Source: Kribbella voronezhensis (GTDB lineage Bacteria > Actinomycetota > Actinomycetes > Propionibacteriales > Kribbellaceae). Taken from it: a stretch of DNA of 64,000 nucleotides. The notes below the pieces were generated by a model. The model was not told where the DNA came from. It did not search any database and saw only the letters and a list, made by a program, of their open reading frames with translations. The stretch covers positions 2,033,154 to 2,097,153 of the forward strand of contig NZ_SOCE01000001.1 in assembly GCF_004365175.1 (NCBI RefSeq), read 5' to 3'. Each line of letters opens with the position of its first letter. Position 1 is the first letter of the stretch. The position numbers and the translations under genes are program-made. Below, in pieces: positions 24,145-32,232 of the stretch.

Positions 24145-25404
24145 ATGACCAACCTGAACGATTCCCTGCCCGACCTGATGCGCCGGGCCACCGAACACCT
24201 CGAACCCGAGTCCACCGACCTGGTCGAACGCGGCATGCAACGCGGTGCCGTACTACGCCGCCGCCGCACCGCCTTGCTCAGCGTCAGCGCTGTCGGCGCC
24301 GTCCTGGCCACCGCCGGCATCGTCGTCGGCGGCACCCAACTCTTCGGCAGCCCGGACCAGAAACAGGCCCCCGTCGCCGGTGCGCCGACCAAGGCAGTCA
24401 CCATCCCGACCAAGGCTGTCCCGCCGGCGACGGGAAAGGACACCCTGGCCACGCTGCGGAAGCTGATCCCCGCTGGTCTCCAGGTCTCGAAGCCGACGTC
24501 GATGGACGGCGGACTGGGAGGCCAGAACTCCGCCTCGGTGGTGGTCAACGACGGCAAGGGCGCGTCGTGGCTGATGGTCACCACGGGATACGCCTACCTC
24601 AACCCGACAGACTGCTCCAACAGTCTGCCGAACACCTGCACGATCCAGCCGGACGGAAGCGCCTTGGAGGCAGTCGCACGAGAAGCGATCAGCCGGAACG
24701 GCAACCTCAAGGAGGCGTCGTCCAACTCCGTCATGCTCACTCGGCCCAACGGTACCCAGGTGGCGTTGACGAGCATGAGCGCCGCTGGAGAGGGAAGCCC
24801 GGTCACCAGGAAGCAGCCGTTGTTCTCGCTGGCTGAACTGGCGAAACTCGCCGCCAGCAAGAGTTGGGGCTTCCCGCCCAAGATGACGGTCCAAGAACCG
24901 GCCCCTCCCACCCCCAAGCCACCAGTCGTACCCGTGCAGGCAACGCTGGCGACCCTGAAAAAGGTGATTCCCGGTCACCCGCAGCTGAGCGGGCCCACCA
25001 CGCGGGGCGGCGGCACGAACGGCTACAACGGCGCTTCCTACCTCACCAACGACGGCAAGGGCGCTTCGCTGCTGGATGTCATGCTGACGACCGGTGCTCC
25101 GGTCAAGAAGTGCCAGGACGAAAGAGGTCTCGCCCACTGCAAGGTCCGATCCGACGGCTCGGTGCTTCTCTGGGAGAAGAATATTCCGTCCTACGGCGAC
25201 TCCCGTCAGCAGAGGTACGGGATCCTCGGGAACTCCGTCACGCTGTACTACCCCGACGGGCGCACCATCAGCCTCTGGAGCTTCAACGGCTTGGGTGAGA
25301 AGGCCCAGGTCAAGCACACCCGGGCAACTCCGGCGTACACGACCGAGCAGTTGACGACGATGGCGGACAGCAAGCTCTGGGTCTTCCCCGGCGGCACCAA
25401 GTAG
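24145..25404 (+). CDS. Membrane-anchored partner of the sigma factor with duplicated external domain
   Basis: 419 residues: a short cytoplasmic N-terminus (1-41, with a basic RRRRT stop signal), one helix (about 42-62), a linker rich in Pro/Lys/Thr, then two homologous outer domains. The repeat starts read TLATLRKLIPAGLQVSKPT...NDGKGASWLMVTTG (about 100-150) and TLATLKKVIPGHPQLSGPT...NDGKGASLLDVMLTTG (about 270-320). Each contains a pair of cysteines further on (CSNSLPNTC; CQDERGLAHC). Position and topology suggest an anti-sigma or sensor role, but no zinc anti-sigma motif is seen and the function is inference. Confidence 0.8.
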   Translation: MTNLNDSLPDLMRRATEHLEPESTDLVERGMQRGAVLRRRRTALLSVSAVGAVLATAGIVVGGTQLFGSPDQKQAPVAGAPTKAVTIPTKAVPPATGKDTLATLRKLIPAGLQVSKPTSMDGGLGGQNSASVVVNDGKGASWLMVTTGYAYLNPTDCSNSLPNTCTIQPDGSALEAVAREAISRNGNLKEASSNSVMLTRPNGTQVALTSMSAAGEGSPVTRKQPLFSLAELAKLAASKSWGFPPKMTVQEPAPPTPKPPVVPVQATLATLKKVIPGHPQLSGPTTRGGGTNGYNGASYLTNDGKGASLLDVMLTTGAPVKKCQDERGLAHCKVRSDGSVLLWEKNIPSYGDSRQQRYGILGNSVTLYYPDGRTISLWSFNGLGEKAQVKHTRATPAYTTEQLTTMADSKLWVFPGGTK

Positions 25405-25443
25405 GTCTCGCCCTCGTCCGCCGTCTGCCGTCTGAGGGGTCGG

Positions 25444-26187
25444 TCAGCGGTGGACGAGGGTGTGCTCGAAGGCGTAGCGGGACGCACGGAACAGGTGTGA
25501 GCCGTACTCGACGGCGCGCCCGTGGTCGTCGTACGTGATCCGCGTCGTCGCAAGCAGCGGACAGCCCGGTTCCTCGGTGAGGAGCCGGGCTTGTTCGGGT
25601 GTGGCCGGGATGGCCGAGATCGTCTGGTGTGCCACCTTCAGGCGGACGCCCTCGGCTCTGAGTAACTCGTAGAGGCCGCGCTCGGCCAGGGTCGCCGGAT
25701 CCGTGTCCAGCATCTCCGGCGGCAACCAGTTGCGCATCAGGGCGAGTGGCTCGCCATCTGCTCGCCGGAGCCGTTCCAGCCGCAGTACGCGATCTCCCAG
25801 CTCGCACTGCAGAGCAGTGGCGACCTCTGCGCTGGCTGGGACGACACCGAAGCGCAGTACCTCGGTCTCAGGCTTGCGATGTGCGGCCGACAGGTCGTCG
25901 TACAGGCTGGTGAGTTCCAGCGAGCGGCGGACCTGGCCCGAGTTGCCGACCACCTGAGTACCGACGCCGCGCTTGCGCACGAGCAGGCCCTGGTCGACCA
26001 GCCGCGCGATGGCCTGCCGCACGGTCGGGCGGCTCAGCCCGTAGGCCTCCGCGAGGTCGACCTCGTTGCTGAGCCTGGATCCGACCGGCAGCTCGCCACC
26101 CTGGATCGCTGCTTCGAGCTGCTGGGCAAGCTGGACGTGAAGCGGGGTGCGGCTGTTGCGATCGACGCTGACCTGGACGGTACTCAT
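25444..26187 (-). CDS. GntR-family regulator with UTRA domain (HutC type)
   Basis: 247-residue repressor. The winged HTH is LHVQLAQQLEAAIQGGELPVGSRLSNEVDLAEAYGLSRPTVRQAIARLVDQGLLVRKRGVGTQV (about 18-80); a UTRA effector domain follows (about 95-240) with LALMRNWLPPEM. It is clearly paralogous to the regulator at 44385-45122, sharing LTSLYDDL and MRNWLPP. The ATG at 26187 is preferred over an upstream in-frame codon at 26208. It lies downstream of an IolG-like dehydrogenase on the same strand, suggesting control of inositol or related polyol use. Confidence 0.92.
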   Translation of the reverse strand: MSTVQVSVDRNSRTPLHVQLAQQLEAAIQGGELPVGSRLSNEVDLAEAYGLSRPTVRQAIARLVDQGLLVRKRGVGTQVVGNSGQVRRSLELTSLYDDLSAAHRKPETEVLRFGVVPASAEVATALQCELGDRVLRLERLRRADGEPLALMRNWLPPEMLDTDPATLAERGLYELLRAEGVRLKVAHQTISAIPATPEQARLLTEEPGCPLLATTRITYDDHGRAVEYGSHLFRASRYAFEHTLVHR

Positions 26188-26304
26188 GGGCACATCTTGG
26201 GGCGTCAACGGCCCACCGTCGAGTCGAAGGACGGATTTGATCAGATCTCTTCATTTCCTGATCCCGTCCCGGCCGCACCCTCGCCGGATATCGGCCGGCC
26301 GGCG

Positions 26305-27342
26305 TCAGGCGATCTCTTCGGGCTTCACCGGCCGGTGTTCCTCATGGGATTTCATCGCCGCCAAGGCAAGTCGCAACGCGCGCCGAGCGTCGGCACCGGT
26401 CACGGGCGGCGTGCCGTTCGTACGGATCGCGTCGGTGAAGTCGCAGACCTCCTGGACATAGGCGTCCGCGAACATCTCCTCGTCGCTGCGCAACGTCCGC
26501 TGCTGAATCCCGTCCTCGGAGTAGTGCAGCATCGGCGTGCTGCCATGGCGCCCGGCCGTCACCATTCCCTTCGAGCCGAACACCTCGCCACGGACGTCGT
26601 ACCCGTACAGCGCGGAGAAGTTCGCCTCGGCGGTCGCGATCGCCCCGTTGTCGAACGTCACCATCACGACCGCCGTGTCGATCAGCCCGTCTTCCTTGTA
26701 CTGCGGGGCGACCAGCGTGTCCGCTCTGGTGTAGACCTCGATCGGCTCGGCTCCTTCGTTCAGCCACAGCAGCGTGTCGAAGTCGTGGATCAGCGTCTCC
26801 CGGAAGATCGTCCAGGGCTTCACATTCGCCGCGCGGACCACACCGTCCGCCCGGCCGGGATCACGGGTGATCGACCGCATCAACTGCGGTGTGCCGATCC
26901 CACCTTCGCGAATCGTCCGGTACGCCGCGGCGAAGTCCCGCGCGAAGCGGCGGTTGAAGCCGACCTGGAACGGTACGCCGGCCCGCTCGGTGACCGCGAT
27001 CGCGCGGTCGATCTCGGCCATCGTCAGACCGGCAGGCTTCTCGCAGAAGACCGCCTTGCCCGCCTCGGCCGCCTTCTCGATCAGCTCGGCGTGCGCCGCC
27101 GCGATCGAGGTGATCGCCACCGCGTGGATGTCGGGATCCTTGAACACGTCGTCGACATCCGCGGTCGCGGTCGCGCCGTACAAGCCTGCGACCTGCTGGG
27201 CTGCGTCCAGCCGCGGATCGGCAACAGTTCTGAGCTCCGCCGCCGGCACCCGGCGCGCGATGTTGCCCGCGTGCATCGTCCCGATCCTGCCCGCCCCGAT
27301 CAACGCGATCCGGACGACTTCCAGCCCATGGTCGGTTTGCAT
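26305..27342 (-). CDS. iolG: Inositol 2-dehydrogenase-like Gfo/Idh/MocA oxidoreductase
   Basis: 345-residue NAD(P)-dependent dehydrogenase. The Rossmann motif is RIALIGAGRIGTMHAGNIAR (about 11-30), the family lysine is in FCEKPAGL (EKP motif), and the C-terminal domain has the VGFNRRFARDFAAAYR and HDFDTLLWL elements seen in inositol dehydrogenases. AAGGAG precedes the ATG by 9 bases. It oxidises myo-inositol or an isomer to an inosose by analogy with IolG; the substrate isomer is not certain. A further IolG-like gene lies in the main iol cluster at 43200-44201. Confidence 0.87.
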   Translation of the reverse strand: MQTDHGLEVVRIALIGAGRIGTMHAGNIARRVPAAELRTVADPRLDAAQQVAGLYGATATADVDDVFKDPDIHAVAITSIAAAHAELIEKAAEAGKAVFCEKPAGLTMAEIDRAIAVTERAGVPFQVGFNRRFARDFAAAYRTIREGGIGTPQLMRSITRDPGRADGVVRAANVKPWTIFRETLIHDFDTLLWLNEGAEPIEVYTRADTLVAPQYKEDGLIDTAVVMVTFDNGAIATAEANFSALYGYDVRGEVFGSKGMVTAGRHGSTPMLHYSEDGIQQRTLRSDEEMFADAYVQEVCDFTDAIRTNGTPPVTGADARRALRLALAAMKSHEEHRPVKPEEIA

Positions 27343-27656
27343 CTGGTCGATCTCCTTGATTCAGGCACCCCGTTGCGACCAGCGCCGATGACTACGAGCG
27401 CTCCAGTCAGAAGCTAATGAACACCGCTTCGACAACACCGTCAAGGGTTCTCGAAACCTGTTGCCGCAGGCACCGAGCGTGATCGCCGGGACGCTCACCG
27501 GGGTCCGGATGGCGGTCAGCATCTATCGGTACCGCAGAACCTCCGGCAGGATGGCGCCTTCCCCCGCGACGGTCCCACCCGGACCCAGGTCACGGGTCGT
27601 CTGCAGACCGCCCTCGACGAGTACTTCCGTACGGACGAGTAGCTGAAGGAGAAGGC
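27343..27656. other. Intergenic region with possible gene remnant
   Basis: 314 bp between two divergent Gfo/Idh genes. It must hold both promoters. On the plus strand a frame without start codon ends ...RLQTALDEYFRTDE* (stop 27640-27642), which reads like a real protein C-terminus; it stays open upstream past 27514 but has less gene-like composition there. It may be a decayed gene end or chance. GGTTCTCGAAACC (about 27447) is a small inverted repeat. Confidence 0.3.
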
Positions 27657-28658
27657 ATGGAACCGCTGCGTATCGGAATCCTCGGCGCCGCCCGGATCGC
27701 GGGCCGCGCGATCGCCGAACCGGCCCGGCTGACCGGTGCCCGGCTGGTCGCGGTCGCCGCGCGGGACACCGAGCGGGCGGCCGCGTTCGCCGCGGAGCAC
27801 GGGGTCGAACGGGTGCACGCGTCGTACCAGGACGTGATCGACGACCCGGACGTCGAGGTGGTCTACAACCCGTTGGCGAACGGGCTGCACGGGCCGTGGA
27901 ATCTGCGGGCCATTGCCGCAGGCAAGCATGTGCTGACCGAGAAGCCGTCGGCCAGCAACGCGATCGAGGCCGCGCAGGTTCGCGATGCGGCGCGCGAAGC
28001 AGGCGTCGTACTGATGGAAGGGTTCCACTACCACTTCCACCCCGTCACCCGGCGGCTGCACGAGTTGCTGGCCAAAGGTGAGCTGGGCGAACTGCAGCAC
28101 GTCGAGGCAACGATGGTGATGCCACCACCGGACGACGATGACCCACGCTGGTCGCTGGCGCTGGCAGGCGGTGCCGTGATGGACGTCGGTTGCTATGCCT
28201 TGCACGCGACGCGGATGCTCGCTCCTTGGGGTGGCGGTACGCCGACCCTGGCGAGCGCGCGCGCCGGAGAGCGCAGGCGGCTGCCGGGGGTCGACGAGTG
28301 GCTCAATGCCGATCTGGCGTTCCCCAACGGCGCAACGGCCGCGGTGCGGACCAGCATGGCGGCCGAGGAGCTCGACTTCAGCCTGCGGATCACCGGCACT
28401 CGCGGCGAGGCGTTCGCGCCGAGCTTCGTCCTGCCCCAGCTGGACGACCGGGTGATGGTGAAGACCAAGGAGGACACCTGGGTCGAGCAGCTCGGCCGCA
28501 AGTCGTCGTACGCGTATCAGCTGGAAGCGTTCACCGCTCACCTGCGCGACGGCGCCGAGCTGCCGATCGACGCCGACGACGCGGTCGCGACGATGGAGCT
28601 GATCGACGCCTGCTACCGCGACGCGGGACTCCAGCCGAGGCCGGTCAGCCGGCTTTAG
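27657..28658 (+). CDS. Gfo/Idh/MocA-family oxidoreductase
   Basis: 333-residue dehydrogenase with Rossmann motif RIGILGAARIAGRAIAEPAR (5-24) and LTEKPSASN containing the EKP lysine. GFHYHFHPVTRRLHELLAKGELGEL and MDVGCYALHATRML match the D-xylose / dihydrodiol dehydrogenase-like branch rather than the inositol branch. GAAGGAG lies just before the ATG. It is divergent from the IolG-like gene and may oxidise an aldose or polyol imported by the nearby systems; the substrate is unknown. A hairpin follows at 28713-28743. Confidence 0.88.
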   Translation: MEPLRIGILGAARIAGRAIAEPARLTGARLVAVAARDTERAAAFAAEHGVERVHASYQDVIDDPDVEVVYNPLANGLHGPWNLRAIAAGKHVLTEKPSASNAIEAAQVRDAAREAGVVLMEGFHYHFHPVTRRLHELLAKGELGELQHVEATMVMPPPDDDDPRWSLALAGGAVMDVGCYALHATRMLAPWGGGTPTLASARAGERRRLPGVDEWLNADLAFPNGATAAVRTSMAAEELDFSLRITGTRGEAFAPSFVLPQLDDRVMVKTKEDTWVEQLGRKSSYAYQLEAFTAHLRDGAELPIDADDAVATMELIDACYRDAGLQPRPVSRL

Positions 28659-28712
28659 CCGGTACTGCGGGCGCGGGCTGAGGCCGGCGCGACCGCGGGC
28701 GGATACTGCGGA

Positions 28713-28743
28713 CCCGGTCGTTCTGCTACCGCAGGCGACCGGG
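28713..28743. terminator. Hairpin between convergent genes
   Basis: CCCGGTCG (28713-28720) pairs with CGACCGGG (28736-28743) around 15 bases, which themselves contain CTGC...GCAG. It lies between the converging Gfo/Idh gene and a 37-codon gene and could end both transcripts. Confidence 0.55.
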
Positions 28744-28785
28744 CTCCCGCCTGCCCGGCCGACTACCGCCGGGCCGTCTGTCTGG

Positions 28786-28899
28786 CTACTTCCGCCCGTG
28801 CTTGGTCGGGGGCACGATCAGGCTGTCGTTCGGGTTGGCTTTCGCCTGTTTAGGTTGTTTCGGCTTGCGGACTTCGCGTCCGCCCTTGTTCTTGGCCAT
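28786..28899 (-). CDS. 37-residue basic protein
   Basis: A short gene encoding MAKNKGGREVRKPKQPKQAK followed by ANPNDSLIVPPTKHGRK and a TAG stop. Support: GGAG about 9 bases before the ATG, strongly biased lysine-rich composition in a GC-rich genome (many AAG/AAA codons), and a compact start-stop structure between two well-defined genes. As I recall, small proteins opening MAKNKGGREV/K with a Lys-Pro-rich middle recur in bacteria as uncharacterised annotations. It is probably cytoplasmic and may bind nucleic acid or ribosomes; that is a guess from charge alone. Confidence 0.7.
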   Translation of the reverse strand: MAKNKGGREVRKPKQPKQAKANPNDSLIVPPTKHGRK

Positions 28900-28990
28900 C
28901 GAAGACACTCCAGGGCTGGGTAGGGCTGAATCGGCTCAACGAGCCTCGTTCGCCGCGGTACTCCTGATGCCCCGGGGGTTGCTTTCGACG

Positions 28991-29701
28991 TTACACCCTG
29001 GCGGCGGCCTGCGCGGCTGCTGCGCGGGCGAACCCACGGATCAGCGCGTGCGGCCTGGACCCGTCCCCGGCCAGTTCCGGCTGGAACAGAGTGGCCAGGA
29101 AGAACGGATGCGACGGGAGTTCGGCGATCCGGACGTCACCGGAGTCGTCGAAACCGCTGAAGACCAGGCCGTGTTCGCGCAGCAGGTCCAGCCGGCTGGA
29201 ATCCAGGCCGTACGAGCAGTGGTAGCGCTCGACCGACCGCTCCACGCCGAGCAGTTCGGCGGCGAGTGTTCCCGGCCGCACCTGGATCGGTCCCTCGTGC
29301 CCGTCGAGCGAGCACTCCAGCGCCACGATCAGCTGGTCCTCGGCATCCGGGTTGTTCTCGCCGTGCTGGACCTGCGCGGCACCGCAGACGTTGCGGGCGA
29401 ACTCGAGCATCGCGTGCTGGAAGCCACCACAGGTACCGAGGAACGGCGTACCGCTCTCCCTCGCTGCCTGGACAGCGGCGATCGCTCCGCTTTCGCTCTG
29501 ATACGGGCTCCCCGGCAGCAGCCAGATCCCGTCGAATCCGGCCAGGGCGCCGACCTCGGCGGTGGGAATCCAGTACACGTCGAGGTCGAGCTGGTCGCGT
29601 TCCCGCAGGCTGTCCAGCAGGCCCGGCACTCGCTGGTGGGAGCGGACGTGAGGTGAACGATCGCCGATCAGTGCGATCCGGCCGGAGTATGCGTGAGTCA
29701 T
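28991..29701 (-). CDS. CTP-synthase C-terminal-like class I glutamine amidotransferase homologue
   Basis: 236-residue stand-alone protein resembling the glutaminase domain of CTP synthase. The nucleophile elbow FLGTCGGFQHAMLEFARNVCG keeps C91. At the His-x-Glu position the sequence is LFQPEL, so the catalytic histidine is replaced by Q207 while E209 remains. This matches the group annotated as CTP synthase C-terminal region-related (seleno)protein, and glutaminase activity is doubtful. DGIWLLPGSPYQSE (57-70) corresponds to the oxyanion loop region. It is divergent from a LysR regulator, 76 bp apart. Confidence 0.85.
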   Translation of the reverse strand: MTHAYSGRIALIGDRSPHVRSHQRVPGLLDSLRERDQLDLDVYWIPTAEVGALAGFDGIWLLPGSPYQSESGAIAAVQAARESGTPFLGTCGGFQHAMLEFARNVCGAAQVQHGENNPDAEDQLIVALECSLDGHEGPIQVRPGTLAAELLGVERSVERYHCSYGLDSSRLDLLREHGLVFSGFDDSGDVRIAELPSHPFFLATLFQPELAGDGSRPHALIRGFARAAAAQAAARV

Positions 29702-29777
29702 GACCTCATCGTGCCGCCGAGACCTGGATCAGCGCCAACGATGATCTGTACAGGTCACATAAGCAATACTGATCCGC

Positions 29778-30659
29778 GTGGATCCGCATCTCTTGCGCAC
29801 CTTCGTGACCGTCGCCGAGTGCGGGTCGTTCTCGGCCGCCGCGAGCCGGCTCGGCTACACCCAGTCCGCGGTCTCCCAGCACATCGCAGCCTTGGAGAAC
29901 GACCTCGGTACGCCGTTGCTGCTGCGGCGCCCGGTGGTTCCGACGGGCCCAGGCGAGCGGTTGCTCGAGCATGCCGGGCCGATCATGCTGCGGCTGGAGG
30001 CTGCCCGGGCGGACGTGCAGCGGGCGATCGGCGACCCGCCCGGATCGCTCGTTCTCGGCGCCTCGCCGCTGGCCGCCTCGGCGCATCTGGCTGACGCGCT
30101 GAGCGAGTTGCGCCGGACTCATCCCGGGCTCGAGGTAACGGTGGAAGTCACCGGGCGCGAGGCCGTCGCGAAGGGGGTGGCGGCCGGTCGGTTCCATCTC
30201 GGGTTGACGGACGGGATCGCCGCGCCGAGTGATCCGCTGCGATTGTTCGATCTCGGGGCGCTGGCGACCACCGCGGTCGCCCATGAGCCGCTGGTGGTTG
30301 CCCTTCCTGTGCAGCATCCGTTGGCCGGTCGGCAGCGGCTCACCCTCGACGAACTCGTGGACGCGCGATGGATCGATGCACCCGACACCGCCGCAGCCTT
30401 GAGCGAGTTGCGCAGCGCGACCGAGTCCGACGGCATCCGGTCCTCGATCGGCTACGCAGGAACAGACGTGCTGACCTTGCTGTCGTTGGTTGCCGCCGGC
30501 CACGGCCTCGCAGTACTGCCTGCCTCGGTTCCGCACATTGTCGACGCGGTCGTCACGGTGGCGCTGAGCAGGCCTCGCCTCGTACACCGCGTCGAACTCC
30601 TGCACGGCCACGCGGACCTGCCTACAGCGACAGCCCTGGCGACAGTACTGCGTGGGTAG
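29778..30659 (+). CDS. LysR-family transcriptional regulator
   Basis: 293-residue regulator with HTH MDPHLLRTFVTVAECGSFSAAASRLGYTQSAVSQHIAALENDLGTPLLLRRP (1-52) and a periplasmic-binding-like C-terminal domain. The start is GTG at 29778. It is divergent from the amidotransferase-like gene and likely controls it. In the shared 76-bp region CTGTACAG is a short palindrome near the promoter. The effector is unknown. Confidence 0.92.
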   Translation: MDPHLLRTFVTVAECGSFSAAASRLGYTQSAVSQHIAALENDLGTPLLLRRPVVPTGPGERLLEHAGPIMLRLEAARADVQRAIGDPPGSLVLGASPLAASAHLADALSELRRTHPGLEVTVEVTGREAVAKGVAAGRFHLGLTDGIAAPSDPLRLFDLGALATTAVAHEPLVVALPVQHPLAGRQRLTLDELVDARWIDAPDTAAALSELRSATESDGIRSSIGYAGTDVLTLLSLVAAGHGLAVLPASVPHIVDAVVTVALSRPRLVHRVELLHGHADLPTATALATVLRG

Positions 30660-30680
30660 TGCCGCCGGGCCGGGGCTGTG

Positions 30681-32177
30681 TCAGTCGTGGGTCGGGAAGC
30701 CCAGGTTCAGGCCGCCGTGCGACGGGTCGAGCCAGCGTGAGGTGACCACCTTGCCGCGGGTGAAGAAGTGGACGCCTTCGGCGCCGTGCGCATGGGTGTC
30801 ACCGAACAGTGAGTTCTTCCAGCCGCCGAAGGAGTAGTACGCCATCGGCACCGGGATCGGGACGTTGACGCCGACCATGCCGACCTCGACCTCGGTCTGG
30901 TACCGCCGGGCAGCGCCGCCGTCGTTGGTGAAAATGGCCGTGCCGTTGCCGTACGGGTTGGAGTTCACCAGGTTCAACGCCTCGTCGTACGACGGGACGC
31001 GGACCACCGAGAGCACCGGGCCGAAGATCTCGTCGGTGTAGATCGACATGTCCGGGGTGACCTTGTCGAACAGGGTCGGGCCGAGCCAGAAGCCGTCGTC
31101 GCCGCCGTCGAACGGACCCTCGCGACCGTCGACCGCGAGCTCCGCGCCGGCGGACACCCCGGCTTCGACGTACCCGACGACCTTGTCGCGGTGCTCGCCG
31201 GTCACCAGCGGGCCCATGTCGCAGCCGCGGGTGCCGTCGCCGGTCTTCAGCGTCGCCATCCGCTCGCGGATCTTGGCGATCAGGTCGTCGGCGACCGGCT
31301 CGACGGCGATCAGCGCGGAGATCGCCATACAGCGCTCCCCGGCCGAGCCGAAGCCGGCGTTCACCGCGGCGTCGGCGGCGAGGTCGAGATCGGCGTCGGG
31401 CAGCACGACCATGTGGTTCTTGGCGCCGCCGAGTGCCTGCACCCGCTTGCCGTTCGCGGTGCCCTTCTCGTACACGTACCGGGCGATCGGGGTCGAGCCG
31501 ACGAACGAGACGGCCTTGATGTCCGGGTGCTCGAGGAGCCGGTCGACGGCCTCCTTGTCACCGTGCACGACGTTCATCACCCCGTCGGGCAGGCCGGCCT
31601 CCTTCCACAGCGCGGCGACCGCGTTGACCGCGGACGGGTCCTTCTCCGACGGCTTGATCACCACGCTGTTGCCGCAGGCGACCGCGATCGGGACGAACCA
31701 CAACGGCACCATCGCCGGGAAGTTGAACGGCGAGATGACCGCGACCGCACCGAGCGGCTGGCGGATCGAGTACACGTCGACGTTGGTCGACACGTTCTCG
31801 CTGAAGCCGCCCTTCATCAGGTGCGGGATGCCGCAGGCGAACTCGACCACCTCCAGACCGCGGGTCACCTCGCCGAGCGCGTCGGACAGCACCTTGCCGT
31901 GTTCGGCGGTGATCAGCGCGGCGATGTCCTCCTTGCGCTCGTTCAGCAACTGGCGGAAGGCGAACAGCACCTGCGCGCGCTTGGTGAGCGACGTCCGGCC
32001 CCAGGCCTTCGAGGCGTCGTGGGCGACCTTCACCACCTCGTCGACGGTCGCGGCGGAGGCCAGGTCCAGCTCGCCGGTCACCTCGCCGGTGGCGGGGTTG
32101 TAGACCTTGCTGGTGCGCTCGGAGACGCCCGTCCAGGGGGTTCCGCCGATCAGATGGGTGATTCGCTCTGTGCTCAC
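30681..32177 (-). CDS. iolA: CoA-acylating methylmalonate/malonate-semialdehyde dehydrogenase
   Basis: 498-residue aldehyde dehydrogenase (MmsA/IolA), which converts malonate semialdehyde to acetyl-CoA and CO2 in inositol breakdown, or methylmalonate semialdehyde to propionyl-CoA in valine breakdown. The catalytic cysteine is C283 in GSAGERCMAISA; FNFPAMVPLWFVPIAVACGNSVVIKPSE (151-178) is the cofactor region, and the family ends with the YYSFGGWKNSLFGDTHAHG motif seen here. The start is GTG with AAGGGA upstream. It is the last gene of the iol cluster, 55 bp after a Gfo/Idh gene, which supports the IolA role. Confidence 0.95.
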   Translation of the reverse strand: MSTERITHLIGGTPWTGVSERTSKVYNPATGEVTGELDLASAATVDEVVKVAHDASKAWGRTSLTKRAQVLFAFRQLLNERKEDIAALITAEHGKVLSDALGEVTRGLEVVEFACGIPHLMKGGFSENVSTNVDVYSIRQPLGAVAVISPFNFPAMVPLWFVPIAVACGNSVVIKPSEKDPSAVNAVAALWKEAGLPDGVMNVVHGDKEAVDRLLEHPDIKAVSFVGSTPIARYVYEKGTANGKRVQALGGAKNHMVVLPDADLDLAADAAVNAGFGSAGERCMAISALIAVEPVADDLIAKIRERMATLKTGDGTRGCDMGPLVTGEHRDKVVGYVEAGVSAGAELAVDGREGPFDGGDDGFWLGPTLFDKVTPDMSIYTDEIFGPVLSVVRVPSYDEALNLVNSNPYGNGTAIFTNDGGAARRYQTEVEVGMVGVNVPIPVPMAYYSFGGWKNSLFGDTHAHGAEGVHFFTRGKVVTSRWLDPSHGGLNLGFPTHD

Positions 32178-32232
32178 AGCTGCATCCCTTGCTTCATCGG
32201 TCTTTCGGTGATGTTCGGTCCGGTTCGAGGTT

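Noticed and set aside
28991..29701. Selenocysteine in the CTP-synthase-like protein
   Set aside because: The nucleophile codon is an ordinary Cys codon (GTCGGF reads through normally) and no in-frame TGA is present before the stop.
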